Shown: positions 10,226 through 19,100 of the stretch, one piece after another
Numbering within the stretch: the stretch's first letter is position 1
How the letters are laid out: every line of letters starts with the position of its first letter
Made by a program: the position numbers and the translations under genes
From: Metopolophium dirhodum
Taxonomy: Eukaryota > Arthropoda > Insecta > Hemiptera > Aphididae
DNA: 64,000 nucleotides
Assembly: GCF_019925205.1 (NCBI RefSeq)
Contig: NC_083568.1
Span: 21,450,393-21,514,392, forward strand
Direction: 5' to 3'
Notes under the pieces: generated by a model
Told to the model about the DNA's origin: nothing
Databases searched by the model: none
What the model saw: only the letters and a program-made list of their open reading frames with translations

Positions 10226-13216
10226 ATGGCACCGAAGAAAAACATATCCGAAGAGGCTTTCAACGCGTTCAGAGCGGAAGTGGAGAGAAACGGTCAATAT
10301 TTAGCTGACCAGCTGTTGCAGAAAATTTACAAGTTAGAAGAAAAGTACAACAACCTGGAAGACGAGAGTAACCGGAAAATCGGAGAAGTTGCGGAAAACT
10401 ACGAAAGGAAAATCGATTTGATTGAAGCTCAACTCCATGATATAAAACTGAAATATGAGAATAGCAGTAGACAACCAGTACATAATGAATGTAACAATAA
10501 AAAGGAACAAATACACAACACTGAGATATCGCGTCCGATATTCTATGGAAACAACCGCGATGGACACCCAATAGATTTTCTGTACCGACTGGAAGAATAT
10601 TTTGCAGTAAAACAATCATACGTCGGTGAGAAAATAATTATTGTGGGTGATTGTTTAAAAGGAACCGCATCAAATTGGTTTTCTACCATCCGATTCCAAC
10701 TCACCAATTATGATGATTTCAAGAAGGCGTTTATTGACGAATTTTGGTCCAGGGAAATACAAATCCAGGTATGGAGTCAATGTCTGAGTACAAAGCACAT
10801 ACCAAACAACACCAACTACCGTGAACATTTTGCCACGTGGGCAACCAAACTTCGACACTTAGAAGTACCACGATTGTCTGAGAACGAAATTGTAAAGCAC
10901 ATAGCAAGACACTACCCAGGATACCTCAGAGCAATATTGGTGTCACTACCCGAATGTACGATACTCACAGCCATGAAGATACTAGGTGAGGAAGAGCAAA
11001 GTGATCAACCCACGGAAAACAAAGCAAATAATCAAAAAACTAACCAAAATGAATCCAACAACAACAGCCATACTCAAAACAACAACAGTTGGAACAACCA
11101 GCGGAGTAATGGTTGGAGCAATATGCCACCACGCAATAACCGTTGGAACAACCAACCATACCGCAGCAATGACAAGCGAGGAGAGACCCAACAAAACAGC
11201 ACACCACAAACGGAAAAAATCCAACAGGTGTCAACGAATAGTGAAGAGCAAGCAGGATCTAGTGGCAATGAACAACATGCAATCAACTCATTGAATACCA
11301 CTAATCAATCAGTTAGTCCGTATATTCAATGTACAATAGAAGGGGAGGAAGTCACCCTACTCATCGACACTGGAGCGACAATCAGTGTACTGACGAAGGA
11401 GGTGGTAGATATTATCACTAACAAAAATCCAAAAATCCCACAGCTTCCAGTGACCGGGATCCAAATCAGTAACGCGGTCGGAAAAAAGATATGCAAAGTA
11501 TCAAAGCAGATTTTCTGTGAGTGCAAAATAGGGAACGAGTATATCCAAACCAATTTCATTCAGGTGGAGAATCTCAATGAAAAAGGGATAATTGGAGCTG
11601 ATATATTGAAAAAATATGACGCTCAAATCAAATTCAAAGAACAAGTTATTCAATTCAAGATTGACCAGACCATACACAAAATACCGTTCGCCAACCAAAA
11701 CCCAAGAGTGATCAGCGCCCAGGAGCACTTACTCAATATAGAGATAAGCGAAAATCCAGAAGAAGACCAAGTAGATCTTACCAGTGATGAGAAACAACAA
11801 TTTATATCATTACTCGACAAATATGATGAAATATTTTCAGACAAACCAGGGAAAATTAAAACATTCCAGTGCCAGATACGAGTGAAGGCAGGGGACCCTA
11901 TCCATCAAAAACAGTATCCCATACCAGTGTCCAGGATACCCAAAGTGGACGCAGAAGTACAGAGAATGCTCAAATTAGAAATTATTGAAAAGTCTACATC
12001 ACCATGGTCATCACCGATTGTTTGCACAGAGAAGAAAAATGGCGACATCCGGCTCTGTCTTGATGCACGGAAAATCAACACCATGATTATACCAGACCGG
12101 GAGTGCCCCACCAACATGGAGGAGACTCTGATGAAGTTCCGCGGCATGAAGTATCTCAGTTCTATTGATCTCACCGCCGGATACTGGCAATGTCCATTAA
12201 AAGAGGAGTGTAGGGAGATAACAGCTTTTCTACATCGAGGGAGGAATTACCAGTTTAAGGTGTTACCCTTTGGTTTAATCAATTCTGTGGCAGAGTTCCA
12301 GAAAATACTCGACCAGGTATTAGGGCCAGAAATACTCCAATTTGCAGCAATTTATGTGGATGACATCCACATCACTTCACGTAACTTCGAGGAACACATG
12401 CAACACCTTGAAAGTATCTTTAAAAAATTGAATCAACATCACATCACCATCAACAGGAAAAAATCACAATTTCTAAAAAACCAAATAGTCTTTTTAGGAC
12501 ATATAATATCCGAAAAAGGGATTACTATGGACCCGGATAAGGTCCAAGCAATACAAAATTTTCAACCTCCGAAAACGAAGAAACAAGTTCAATCTTTTTT
12601 AGGATTCATAAACTTTTACCGTAAATTTATCAGGGATTTATCTCAAGACACCGAACAGTTAAGCTTATTGACGAAAAAGGATGCAAAATGGAAGTGGGGA
12701 AATCAACAACAACAGGCTTTTGAAAATATTAAATCAAAGTTTCTGGAAGACATCATGATTCAATTTCCCGACTTTACCAAAGAATTCTATATCAATACGG
12801 ACGCATCCACCACCCATGTTGGAGCCGAGTTGTACCAGCTAGAGGAAGACGGACACCACCAATCCCTAGGATTCGCCAGCCGAACCCTTCATGCTGCTGA
12901 AAGGAACTACAACACAACGGAACTTGAGCTGTTAGCGATAGTCTTCACTTGCAAAAAGTTCCGTCACTATCTGTTAGGACACAAAGTCAACGTATTGACA
13001 GACCATCATGCTTTGACATTCCTAAACACATGTCAGCTGTTAAATGCAAGACTGGTGAGGTGGGCTACATTCTTACAGGAATACCAGCTGGAGATAACAC
13101 ATGTGCCAGGTCGAGAAAATGTCGGAGCTGACACATTGACTCGTTACCCGCAATCACCCACGGACGAAATGTCGATAAAAGATCGGACCATCGTCATCAA
13201 CAAATTAGCCATATGA
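10226..13216 (+). CDS. Gag-protease-reverse transcriptase-RNase H polyprotein
   Basis: This is a 996-residue single-frame polyprotein. Start: the ATG has A at -3 and G at +4, a strong context, and is the first in-frame ATG. Residues 15-80 are charged and likely coiled coil. Residues 100-255 match a retrotransposon capsid-type Gag (conserved-looking YxxLEEYF and W-F-F spacing). Residues 260-340 are rich in Asn/Gln/Ser with scattered Arg and Trp, and no CCHC knuckle is present. The aspartic protease has its DTGA active site at 381-384 and the partner GADIL at 457-461. Reverse transcriptase covers about 545-765, with catalytic Asp648 (SSIDLT) and the YVDD box at 710-713. RNase H covers about 850-975, with Asp859, Glu899, Asp926 and Asp969. 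All expected catalytic residues are present. The frame stops at TGA 13214-13216, directly before the integrase region in the same frame. It would be made from the LTR promoter and cut by its own protease. Confidence 0.95.
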   Translation: MAPKKNISEEAFNAFRAEVERNGQYLADQLLQKIYKLEEKYNNLEDESNRKIGEVAENYERKIDLIEAQLHDIKLKYENSSRQPVHNECNNKKEQIHNTEISRPIFYGNNRDGHPIDFLYRLEEYFAVKQSYVGEKIIIVGDCLKGTASNWFSTIRFQLTNYDDFKKAFIDEFWSREIQIQVWSQCLSTKHIPNNTNYREHFATWATKLRHLEVPRLSENEIVKHIARHYPGYLRAILVSLPECTILTAMKILGEEEQSDQPTENKANNQKTNQNESNNNSHTQNNNSWNNQRSNGWSNMPPRNNRWNNQPYRSNDKRGETQQNSTPQTEKIQQVSTNSEEQAGSSGNEQHAINSLNTTNQSVSPYIQCTIEGEEVTLLIDTGATISVLTKEVVDIITNKNPKIPQLPVTGIQISNAVGKKICKVSKQIFCECKIGNEYIQTNFIQVENLNEKGIIGADILKKYDAQIKFKEQVIQFKIDQTIHKIPFANQNPRVISAQEHLLNIEISENPEEDQVDLTSDEKQQFISLLDKYDEIFSDKPGKIKTFQCQIRVKAGDPIHQKQYPIPVSRIPKVDAEVQRMLKLEIIEKSTSPWSSPIVCTEKKNGDIRLCLDARKINTMIIPDRECPTNMEETLMKFRGMKYLSSIDLTAGYWQCPLKEECREITAFLHRGRNYQFKVLPFGLINSVAEFQKILDQVLGPEILQFAAIYVDDIHITSRNFEEHMQHLESIFKKLNQHHITINRKKSQFLKNQIVFLGHIISEKGITMDPDKVQAIQNFQPPKTKKQVQSFLGFINFYRKFIRDLSQDTEQLSLLTKKDAKWKWGNQQQQAFENIKSKFLEDIMIQFPDFTKEFYINTDASTTHVGAELYQLEEDGHHQSLGFASRTLHAAERNYNTTELELLAIVFTCKKFRHYLLGHKVNVLTDHHALTFLNTCQLLNARLVRWATFLQEYQLEITHVPGRENVGADTLTRYPQSPTDEMSIKDRTIVINKLAI

Positions 13217-14455
13217 AACTACAGTCCAGAACTAAGGGAGAAATTCAAGGAACTGCACACAGTACAACAAGCCGACGAATATATTACCAAGCTGAGACAG
13301 CGACTAGATCGCCGAGCAGATCACAACTTAATCGAGCATAATCAATTGCTGTTCCGCAAATCCCACCAAGGGGAATATCAGGTCATTGTGCCGAAAGAAC
13401 TCGTACAACCACTTGTCGTCGAGACGCACCAGATCTACGGACATTGCGGTACTTATAAAACATACAAACTGCTACAACAAAATCACCAATTCAAAAACAT
13501 GTATCAAACGATCAAAAGGATCATCAAAACCTGTGATCTTTGTCAGCGGACCAAAATCAGCAACCGGATAGCCAGGGGACCGACACTGAGTCTGTTGCCA
13601 GAGAAGCCACTCGAAATGGTATCGGCAGACCTGATGGGACCACTACCCAGGGGACAAGGAGGGTGCCGATATATCCTAGCCATTTTGGACCTATTCTCTA
13701 AGTACGTTAAGCTATATCCACTAAAACGCGCAACAACGGACACTATAGTCAAGAGGATAGTGACGGATTACATACCAACGGTTGGACTGTTCCAGAAGAT
13801 TCTCACGGACAATGGAACGCAGTTTACAAGCCATAAGTGGAGTAGGATCATGGAAGGATTAAAAGTCAAAATTGTACATACCACTGGATACCACCCTGAA
13901 AGTAACCCGGTGGAGCGAACGAACCGAGAAATTGGTAGGTTACTACGAACATATTGTCACAAACAGCATACCAACTGGTTGCGATGGTTGAACAATATTG
14001 AATTTTGGATTAACCACACCACTCACTCATCCACCGGCTACACACCTCAATATGTGATGTTTGGACAAAACACCCAACTGCCCATCACCAAACTCGTCAC
14101 TTTCCCACCATACAAAGATGATCAACCTGTCCCGGATGTCATTCAGATCGTGATCAAGAAGACTCAGAAACAGGCGCAATTGCGAAACAGATTAAAGGAC
14201 AAAGGCAAAACTTTTCCGAAATACGAAGTCGGAATGAAAGTACTAGTCAAGGAACACCGGCTATCGTCAGCTGAGGACCACGAGACGCATAAGTTATTCT
14301 TATTGTACCATGGGCCCTATCAGATCCACGAAGTACACCAAAACAATACGGTAACCATACGTACTCAGAGTGGAACCCAACGCACATACAACTTAAAAAA
14401 TATCAAACTGTACCACGAAGTGGGACTGCCTGCTGGGGTACCAGTTGAACATTAA
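13217..14455 (+). CDS. Integrase region of Pol, separated from Gag-Pol by one in-frame TGA
   Basis: These 412 open codons are in the same register as Gag-Pol, so only the TGA at 13214-13216 interrupts one continuous Pol frame. Numbered from 13217, the HHCC zinc-binding motif is His71, His76, Cys106 and Cys109. The catalytic triad is Asp138, Asp198 and Glu233 (SADLMG, LTDNGTQF, SNPVERTN). Asp198 and Glu233 are 34 residues apart, one less than the usual 35. Residues near 362-373 (LLYHGPYQIHEV) look like the C-terminal GPY/F module. No chromodomain is seen. The first ATG in the frame is at 13499, after both histidines, so independent initiation would give a defective product. Integrase is therefore expected only as a readthrough or fusion product. 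The TGA may be a simple nonsense mutation (my leading view) or a recoding site. Confidence 0.92.
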   Translation, partial: NYSPELREKFKELHTVQQADEYITKLRQRLDRRADHNLIEHNQLLFRKSHQGEYQVIVPKELVQPLVVETHQIYGHCGTYKTYKLLQQNHQFKNMYQTIKRIIKTCDLCQRTKISNRIARGPTLSLLPEKPLEMVSADLMGPLPRGQGGCRYILAILDLFSKYVKLYPLKRATTDTIVKRIVTDYIPTVGLFQKILTDNGTQFTSHKWSRIMEGLKVKIVHTTGYHPESNPVERTNREIGRLLRTYCHKQHTNWLRWLNNIEFWINHTTHSSTGYTPQYVMFGQNTQLPITKLVTFPPYKDDQPVPDVIQIVIKKTQKQAQLRNRLKDKGKTFPKYEVGMKVLVKEHRLSSAEDHETHKLFLLYHGPYQIHEVHQNNTVTIRTQSGTQRTYNLKNIKLYHEVGLPAGVPVEH

Positions 14456-14464
14456 CAATTATAC

Positions 14465-14480
14465 AATAAAAAAAAAAAAA

Positions 14481-14511
<31 letters not shown>

Positions 14512-14534
14512 CACAAAAAAAAAAAAAAAAAAAC
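14465..14534 (+). repeat. A-rich tract downstream of integrase
   Basis: About 66 bases are almost entirely A, broken by a few T and C, and begin with AATAAA at 14465. The tract lies 10 bp after the integrase stop. It may be expanded slippage sequence or the scar of a polyadenylated template joined during reverse transcription. It would read as poly-lysine in the frame that continues into the small frame downstream. Confidence 0.8.
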
Positions 14535-14589
14535 TTATCAAGGAGCCTATAGTAAGCTCAAGGAGACCGTATTCACAGCAAAGAAATTC

Positions 14590-14691
14590 ATGAAAGAGTT
14601 CGAAGGAATGTCCAAGACCCAGCTCAAAATACAGATGTACAAAGAAAAGACAAGACAGATAAAATCGTTAAAACAACAACATCGGCAATGA
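14590..14691 (+). CDS. Small lysine-rich open frame between integrase and the polypurine tract
   Basis: The frame runs open from the A-tract (about 14470) to TGA 14689-14691, with its first ATG at 14590 (33 codons from ATG). It is in a different frame from integrase. Composition is Lys/Gln/Glu-rich with regular heptad-like hydrophobics (Met, Leu, Ile), giving the look of a short amphipathic helix. I do not recognise it. It could be the remnant of a third frame, a captured piece of host coding sequence, or chance. Confidence 0.3.
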   Translation: MKEFEGMSKTQLKIQMYKEKTRQIKSLKQQHRQ

Positions 14692-14712
14692 AGAAACCCA
14701 CCACATCTAAAG

Positions 14713-14764
14713 TTTTTAGTTTTACAGAATAACTCGTATCTCACTATTCATGTAAAACTAAAAA
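14713..14764 (+). promoter_or_regulatory. 14-bp perfect inverted repeat ending in the polypurine tract
   Basis: TTTTTAGTTTTACA (14713-14726) is perfectly complementary to TGTAAAACTAAAAA (14751-14764), with a 24-base spacer. The right arm overlaps the first A residues of the polypurine tract, so an RNA hairpin would place the tract at the base of a stem. No other protein-coding role is evident here. Confidence 0.6.
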
Positions 14765-14770
14765 AGGGGA
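14760..14770 (+). promoter_or_regulatory. Polypurine tract
   Basis: AAAAAAGGGGA sits 3 bases (CTA) before the 3' LTR. Purine runs in this position resist RNase H and prime plus-strand synthesis in LTR retrotransposons. The short CTA gap implies that the plus-strand start lies at or close to the LTR edge. Confidence 0.85.
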
Positions 14771-15402
14771 CTATGTAACGGGATAAAACGGAGTGCCCAT
14801 TTAGGTGGCGCACTCTCGTGGCCCGTTACCCCACCGTCACCTGCAAAGACTACCGCGCGCTCGTGCGATTACAGAGTCGGCGAAACATCGGCGAACGCCC
14901 AAACCCAACCGCCCCGCACAGCCACAGATAGCGCCCATGCAGTACCCGATTTCCGGACGCCTGCCGCCCTCCGGGAAATCACTGATTAAATAAAAACCCC
15001 TCAACTTAAAACCAAAGTTGAAAGTAATCCAGAATCCAGACCAGTAGAGCTATCTCCCAGGATATTTTAAGTGGTTTTAGGTACGACCGGACCACCCAAA
15101 GAGACCAAAACCGCTACCATAACACCACCCCTATCGCTACGGCCAGACTTAACATAAGTATGGGCCAACGAGCACAGCAACAGCAACCTTCGTCCCCTTC
15201 GCTGAGTGCGGCGAGCTAGTAAACCGGCCGGTACTTTGTGACCGGTAGACACGGGAACTTCCGCCAAACAATAGAACAGCGCCTTGCCTCCAGTCTGCAG
15301 AAGCCGGCCGGTATTTAATGACCGGCAGATACGGTGATGCCACAGACTGTTCCCACCAACTAGTGACGTTCATCCGTCCAGTTGGCTACCCTGTCCGCTA
15401 TC

Positions 15403-15823
15403 GTTGTTGAGAACGCCGAGCCATCGCCGCCGCCGTCCAACCCGTTACGCCCGTTTATCCGAGAACGCCGAGCCGTTGCCGCCGCCGTCCGGACCCAGTT
15501 GTACCGCTACCGTTAATTGAGGACGTCGAGCCATCGCCGCCGCCGTCTGATCCAGTTGTGCCGCTAAGTTTATCCGAGAACGCCGAGCCGTTGCCGCCGC
15601 CGTCCGGACCCAGTTGTGCCGATACCGTTATTGAGAACGTCGAGCCATCGCCGCCGTCGTCCAACCCGTTACGTAAGCCTATCCGAGAACGCCGAGCCGT
15701 TGCCGCCGCCGTCCGGACCCAGTTGTGCCGCTACCGTTATTGAGAACGTCGAGCCATCGCCGCCGTCGTCCAACCCGTTACGTAAGTCTATCCGAGAACG
15801 CCGAGCCGTCGCCGCCGCCGTCA
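15403..15823 (+). repeat. CCG-rich tandem array inside the 3' LTR
   Basis: This is the same four-unit, 109-115-bp array as in the 5' LTR, shifted by 6018 bp and with the same number of units in the same order. Equal unit number in both LTRs is expected straight after reverse transcription and supports a recent insertion. Confidence 0.9.
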
Positions 15824-16065
15824 CCCGACTGTACCCCGTTGTACCATCACGACCGGAGCAGTACGACATCCACGAGGCTGCCCCACAGACATATACCTCA
15901 TACTAATCCACAGACCCACATCGTGAGTTCAATGTATGATTCCCACCACTAAATGTATTCCCAGATAAATCATTTGTATTTTTGTAAACTCTTTTAATAT
16001 TGATCAGTAAAAGAAAATATTGTAAAAATTGGATCAAAAATATTGTTAAAATATTAGTTGATGAA

Positions 16066-16071
16066 AATAAA
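16066..16071 (+). terminator. AATAAA polyadenylation signal, 3' LTR copy
   Basis: AATAAA is 48 bp from the LTR end. Cleavage 10-30 bp downstream would fall in the last part of the LTR and would define the R/U5 boundary near 16085-16100. This is the likely 3' end of the genomic transcript. Confidence 0.55.
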
Positions 16072-16119
16072 CGAATTATTCAAGTATAACCTAAACGACA
16101 ACCGTCTGTTTTCATTACA

Positions 16120-16123
16120 GACG
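16120..16123. repeat. Target-site duplication, right (GACG)
   Basis: This is an exact match to the 4 bases before the 5' LTR. GACG also recurs a few bases further on in the flanking DNA, but the copy abutting the LTR is the one expected from integration. Confidence 0.85.
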
Positions 16124-19100
16124 TGACAGACGACAGTGTATGTTTTAGTTTGAAATACAAACATGACATTTGGTGCAAACTGCAAAGTATATACTCATTT
16201 CACGGTACGTAGCTACGTAATATGTAATCGAAATAATCGTCGTGGACTTGATTTCGAATGTATTAAACAGCCAGCGGACGATTCAAAGTCAACGGGTGCC
16301 ATTTAAGTTAGTTTCGAAAGCACGGGGAATTTAGGATGGGCCAATTATTTTCCTTCAAGGGCCACTTCTGACTAGTTTTTTACATATAACCTCATGAAAA
16401 AGATAGGTAACAATAGTCCTAACTCCTAACGTCATATTTCAAACGTTTGCATTCATGAATACAACTGCAGTATACATTACAGTCGTCATACTTTCATACT
16501 AATAAATATATACATTATACCTATTATACTAATAACCTCAAAAGTGTAGTACATTAAGAAATGTAAGACGATTGATAATTATTATATACATCAAAAATGT
16601 ATTGGCATAAAAATAAAAGTGTACGAGGACTTAAATTAATAATAAAACAGGGAATTTTAGTAGAAAACGACAAATGTTTTTGTTTTTAAAATAAGAAGAC
16701 ATTTTGACGTTGATACTTGCGCGTGTTTGTTATGAACGATCTCAATATTCAATAAGTGATGAAATAGATCACTTGATCCTTTACCAGTAAAAAATCACTT
16801 TTCAAAACTCAATTGATATGTAAATGTTTTCTAAATAATTACTCAAACTGTAGTATAAGTTTATGTAAAAATCTCTTTATTTTGATTTGTGTTTATATTG
16901 GAATCCATTGAAGAGATATAAATTGTCATTGATTTCCATTTGTGTACCTTCTTAATATACATGTTATCTCTGTGCCTTTGAAGTATTTTTTAATGTTAGA
17001 TATTCATTCAAACTTTTCATATCACTGAAAAACTATTATTGGACCATTTTTCCATTAAAATGAAATTGATTCTCAGCTCAAATCAAAAAACAGAATGTTT
17101 TAAATTTGTACTGGATCTTATTGATTTCAGGTTAGGATGTTAGAAAACACATGTGGCAAAAAGTATGTCGCAATTTGTGAAAACAAACTCCAATCTACTA
17201 TTTGATAACAAAATATTAACTTTATGAGTTATATTATTTTTTAATACAGGTGAATATTACACGCCAAAATATACTTTAATACACTAGTCAGGTAAATGTA
17301 TTTAAAAATAAATTTACTCACAGACTTAAATTCATTTTTTTCGTCTTAAACTTTGTCATACGACTACAATCAGCCCATATTTGAGATAAAAATGATTATT
17401 TTTATTGTGATGACATACAGTACACAATATAACGAACATAAATTCTATCTAGGTTCAGGGTCATTAACACTGTTAAAATTGACAACCAACCCATATGACA
17501 GCTAGCTTCGGTCTCCCCTAATACACAATATGATACGCTGTGAACGTGTTAACTGAACCCGCACCTAAGATAAGGATTAAGGAAAGGCCGAGGACAAAAT
17601 ATTTTAAATAGTCTGTCCAAATCTTTCAACATCGAATCATTGATACTATTTATTAGAGTATACTACAGCCTACTCATAGTTATTTAAGATTTAACCATAC
17701 AATGTGAATATTGTGAATAACTTTGTATAATATTTTAAATTATTTTATACTATTGCTTATAATTTAAAAACCAATGGCCACAGTTGTCGAGGATTATCAT
17801 ATTTTATTTCATTAGTATTATGATTTGTTGAAGTAAGATAATAATATTTAATTAATACATAATAGTTTGAATAGACATGAATCATGAATGGTCCTGCATT
17901 ATATTTATATCCAGCTGAAAATTATATAAGTTTTAAGAACTTCATAAGCTTTGCGTTGTGTAATTCTTTTGTAAAAATTCTGCAATCCAAAACTGATGAG
18001 CTTTGAGGTATAACAATTCAAAAGTAAGTTGAACTATCTATAGTTTTCCTAATTATAATTAAACAATTCAATCCACAAATGATGTTAAAGACTGTGTCTT
18101 AATGAACTGCGTTTGTTGAAATATCAAGCTTAAGAAACTGCAGGCCTCGAATAGTAAATTAAAGTATTGCGCAAAAATTACCGACGTTGTGACTCTAAAC
18201 GGTCCATAATTCGCTGTCGGGAACTCGTGTTGGGAACGCTTTGTGTGGAATCTAAACTTATTTTTTCGGTCGCAAGAATGAAAAAAGAAATCCTAAACCA
18301 GTTCCTTTCTTTTTTTCGCGTGAAAATGCTCAGGAACCCTTATTCGTTCGATCATATCATCTGCAGACGAACACGGAAACCCATCGTCTGGATTGTCTGC
18401 ATGTAGGTGAGGGTGGTTAGCCCGTAGAGGACACTATACCTACACACTGAGTTATCACGTGCGCAAATATGATTAACAATGGCCGTTCACAAATCACTGT
18501 AATCGGTTCCGTATGTGTGTGACAGCCACGTGACCGAATAGCGAGTGCTTTTCCGCGTTTTGCGGTCTGTTCATCACGAATGCGCGCCAAGTATAATATA
18601 TGTGTAGCGACCCTTTCAAAGGGGTTTCGGTAAACACACCCGGTGTGTCTATATAAACTAGGAACCATAATATATAATAATAATAATATCAATATGTAGA
18701 TTGTACTCACTAGTAAGTCTACATAAATACTGCGGTGTCGTGTAATAATGCGTGATGTTGTCCTATACCGCAACAATACATAAGGAGTAATAATAGTCGA
18801 CCGCAGAAGTTATGATACGGTTATATAATATTATTATTATAATACGTTTCAAGCCGAAGACAAGAGACGGCTCGGACTCGGGAACGCGGACAATTATGTC
18901 TATCATATTATATTCTATACATTATAATTTATTAGGAATCATTAATTGTACTGGGATCAATTATAATGGTCGATTATGATCCGACACTGGAAGTTATTCT
19001 CACACGATCGTAAACTATAAAATTTTGTTCGACGCAACGTCAAAATGTAAAATAAGATTTATTGAACAAGTATTTCTTTTACAGACGCCAAACGAATTAT

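Larger units (their letters stand above)
8756..16119 (+). mobile_element. Ty3/Gypsy-type LTR retrotransposon, near-complete, recent insertion
   Basis: The 7,364-bp element is bounded by two 1,346-bp LTRs that start TGTAA and end TTACA, and it is flanked by the 4-bp duplication GACG (8752-8755 and 16120-16123). The internal order is primer-binding site, Gag, protease, reverse transcriptase, RNase H, integrase, polypurine tract. Integrase after RNase H is the Ty3/Gypsy order, as opposed to Ty1/Copia. No envelope-like frame is present. The two LTRs look identical when read line by line, which implies insertion too recent for visible divergence. One in-frame TGA between RNase H and integrase is the only obvious lesion. 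The LTRs are far richer in GC than the surrounding DNA. The clade within Ty3/Gypsy is not assigned. Confidence 0.96.
14774..16119 (+). repeat. 3' LTR
   Basis: This is the second copy of the LTR, with the same length and no difference from the 5' LTR that I could find by eye. It directly follows the polypurine tract and is followed by the GACG target duplication. In the transcript this copy would supply the polyadenylation site. Confidence 0.97.

Noticed and set aside
13346..13498. Independent start of integrase at TTG 13346 or ATG 13499
   Set aside because: The frame is already open from 13217 in the Gag-Pol register. TTG is an unlikely start, and the ATG falls after the two histidines of the zinc-binding motif.
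18417..18776. 119-codon minus-strand frame
   Set aside because: TTG start, no recognisable domain, no splice context.
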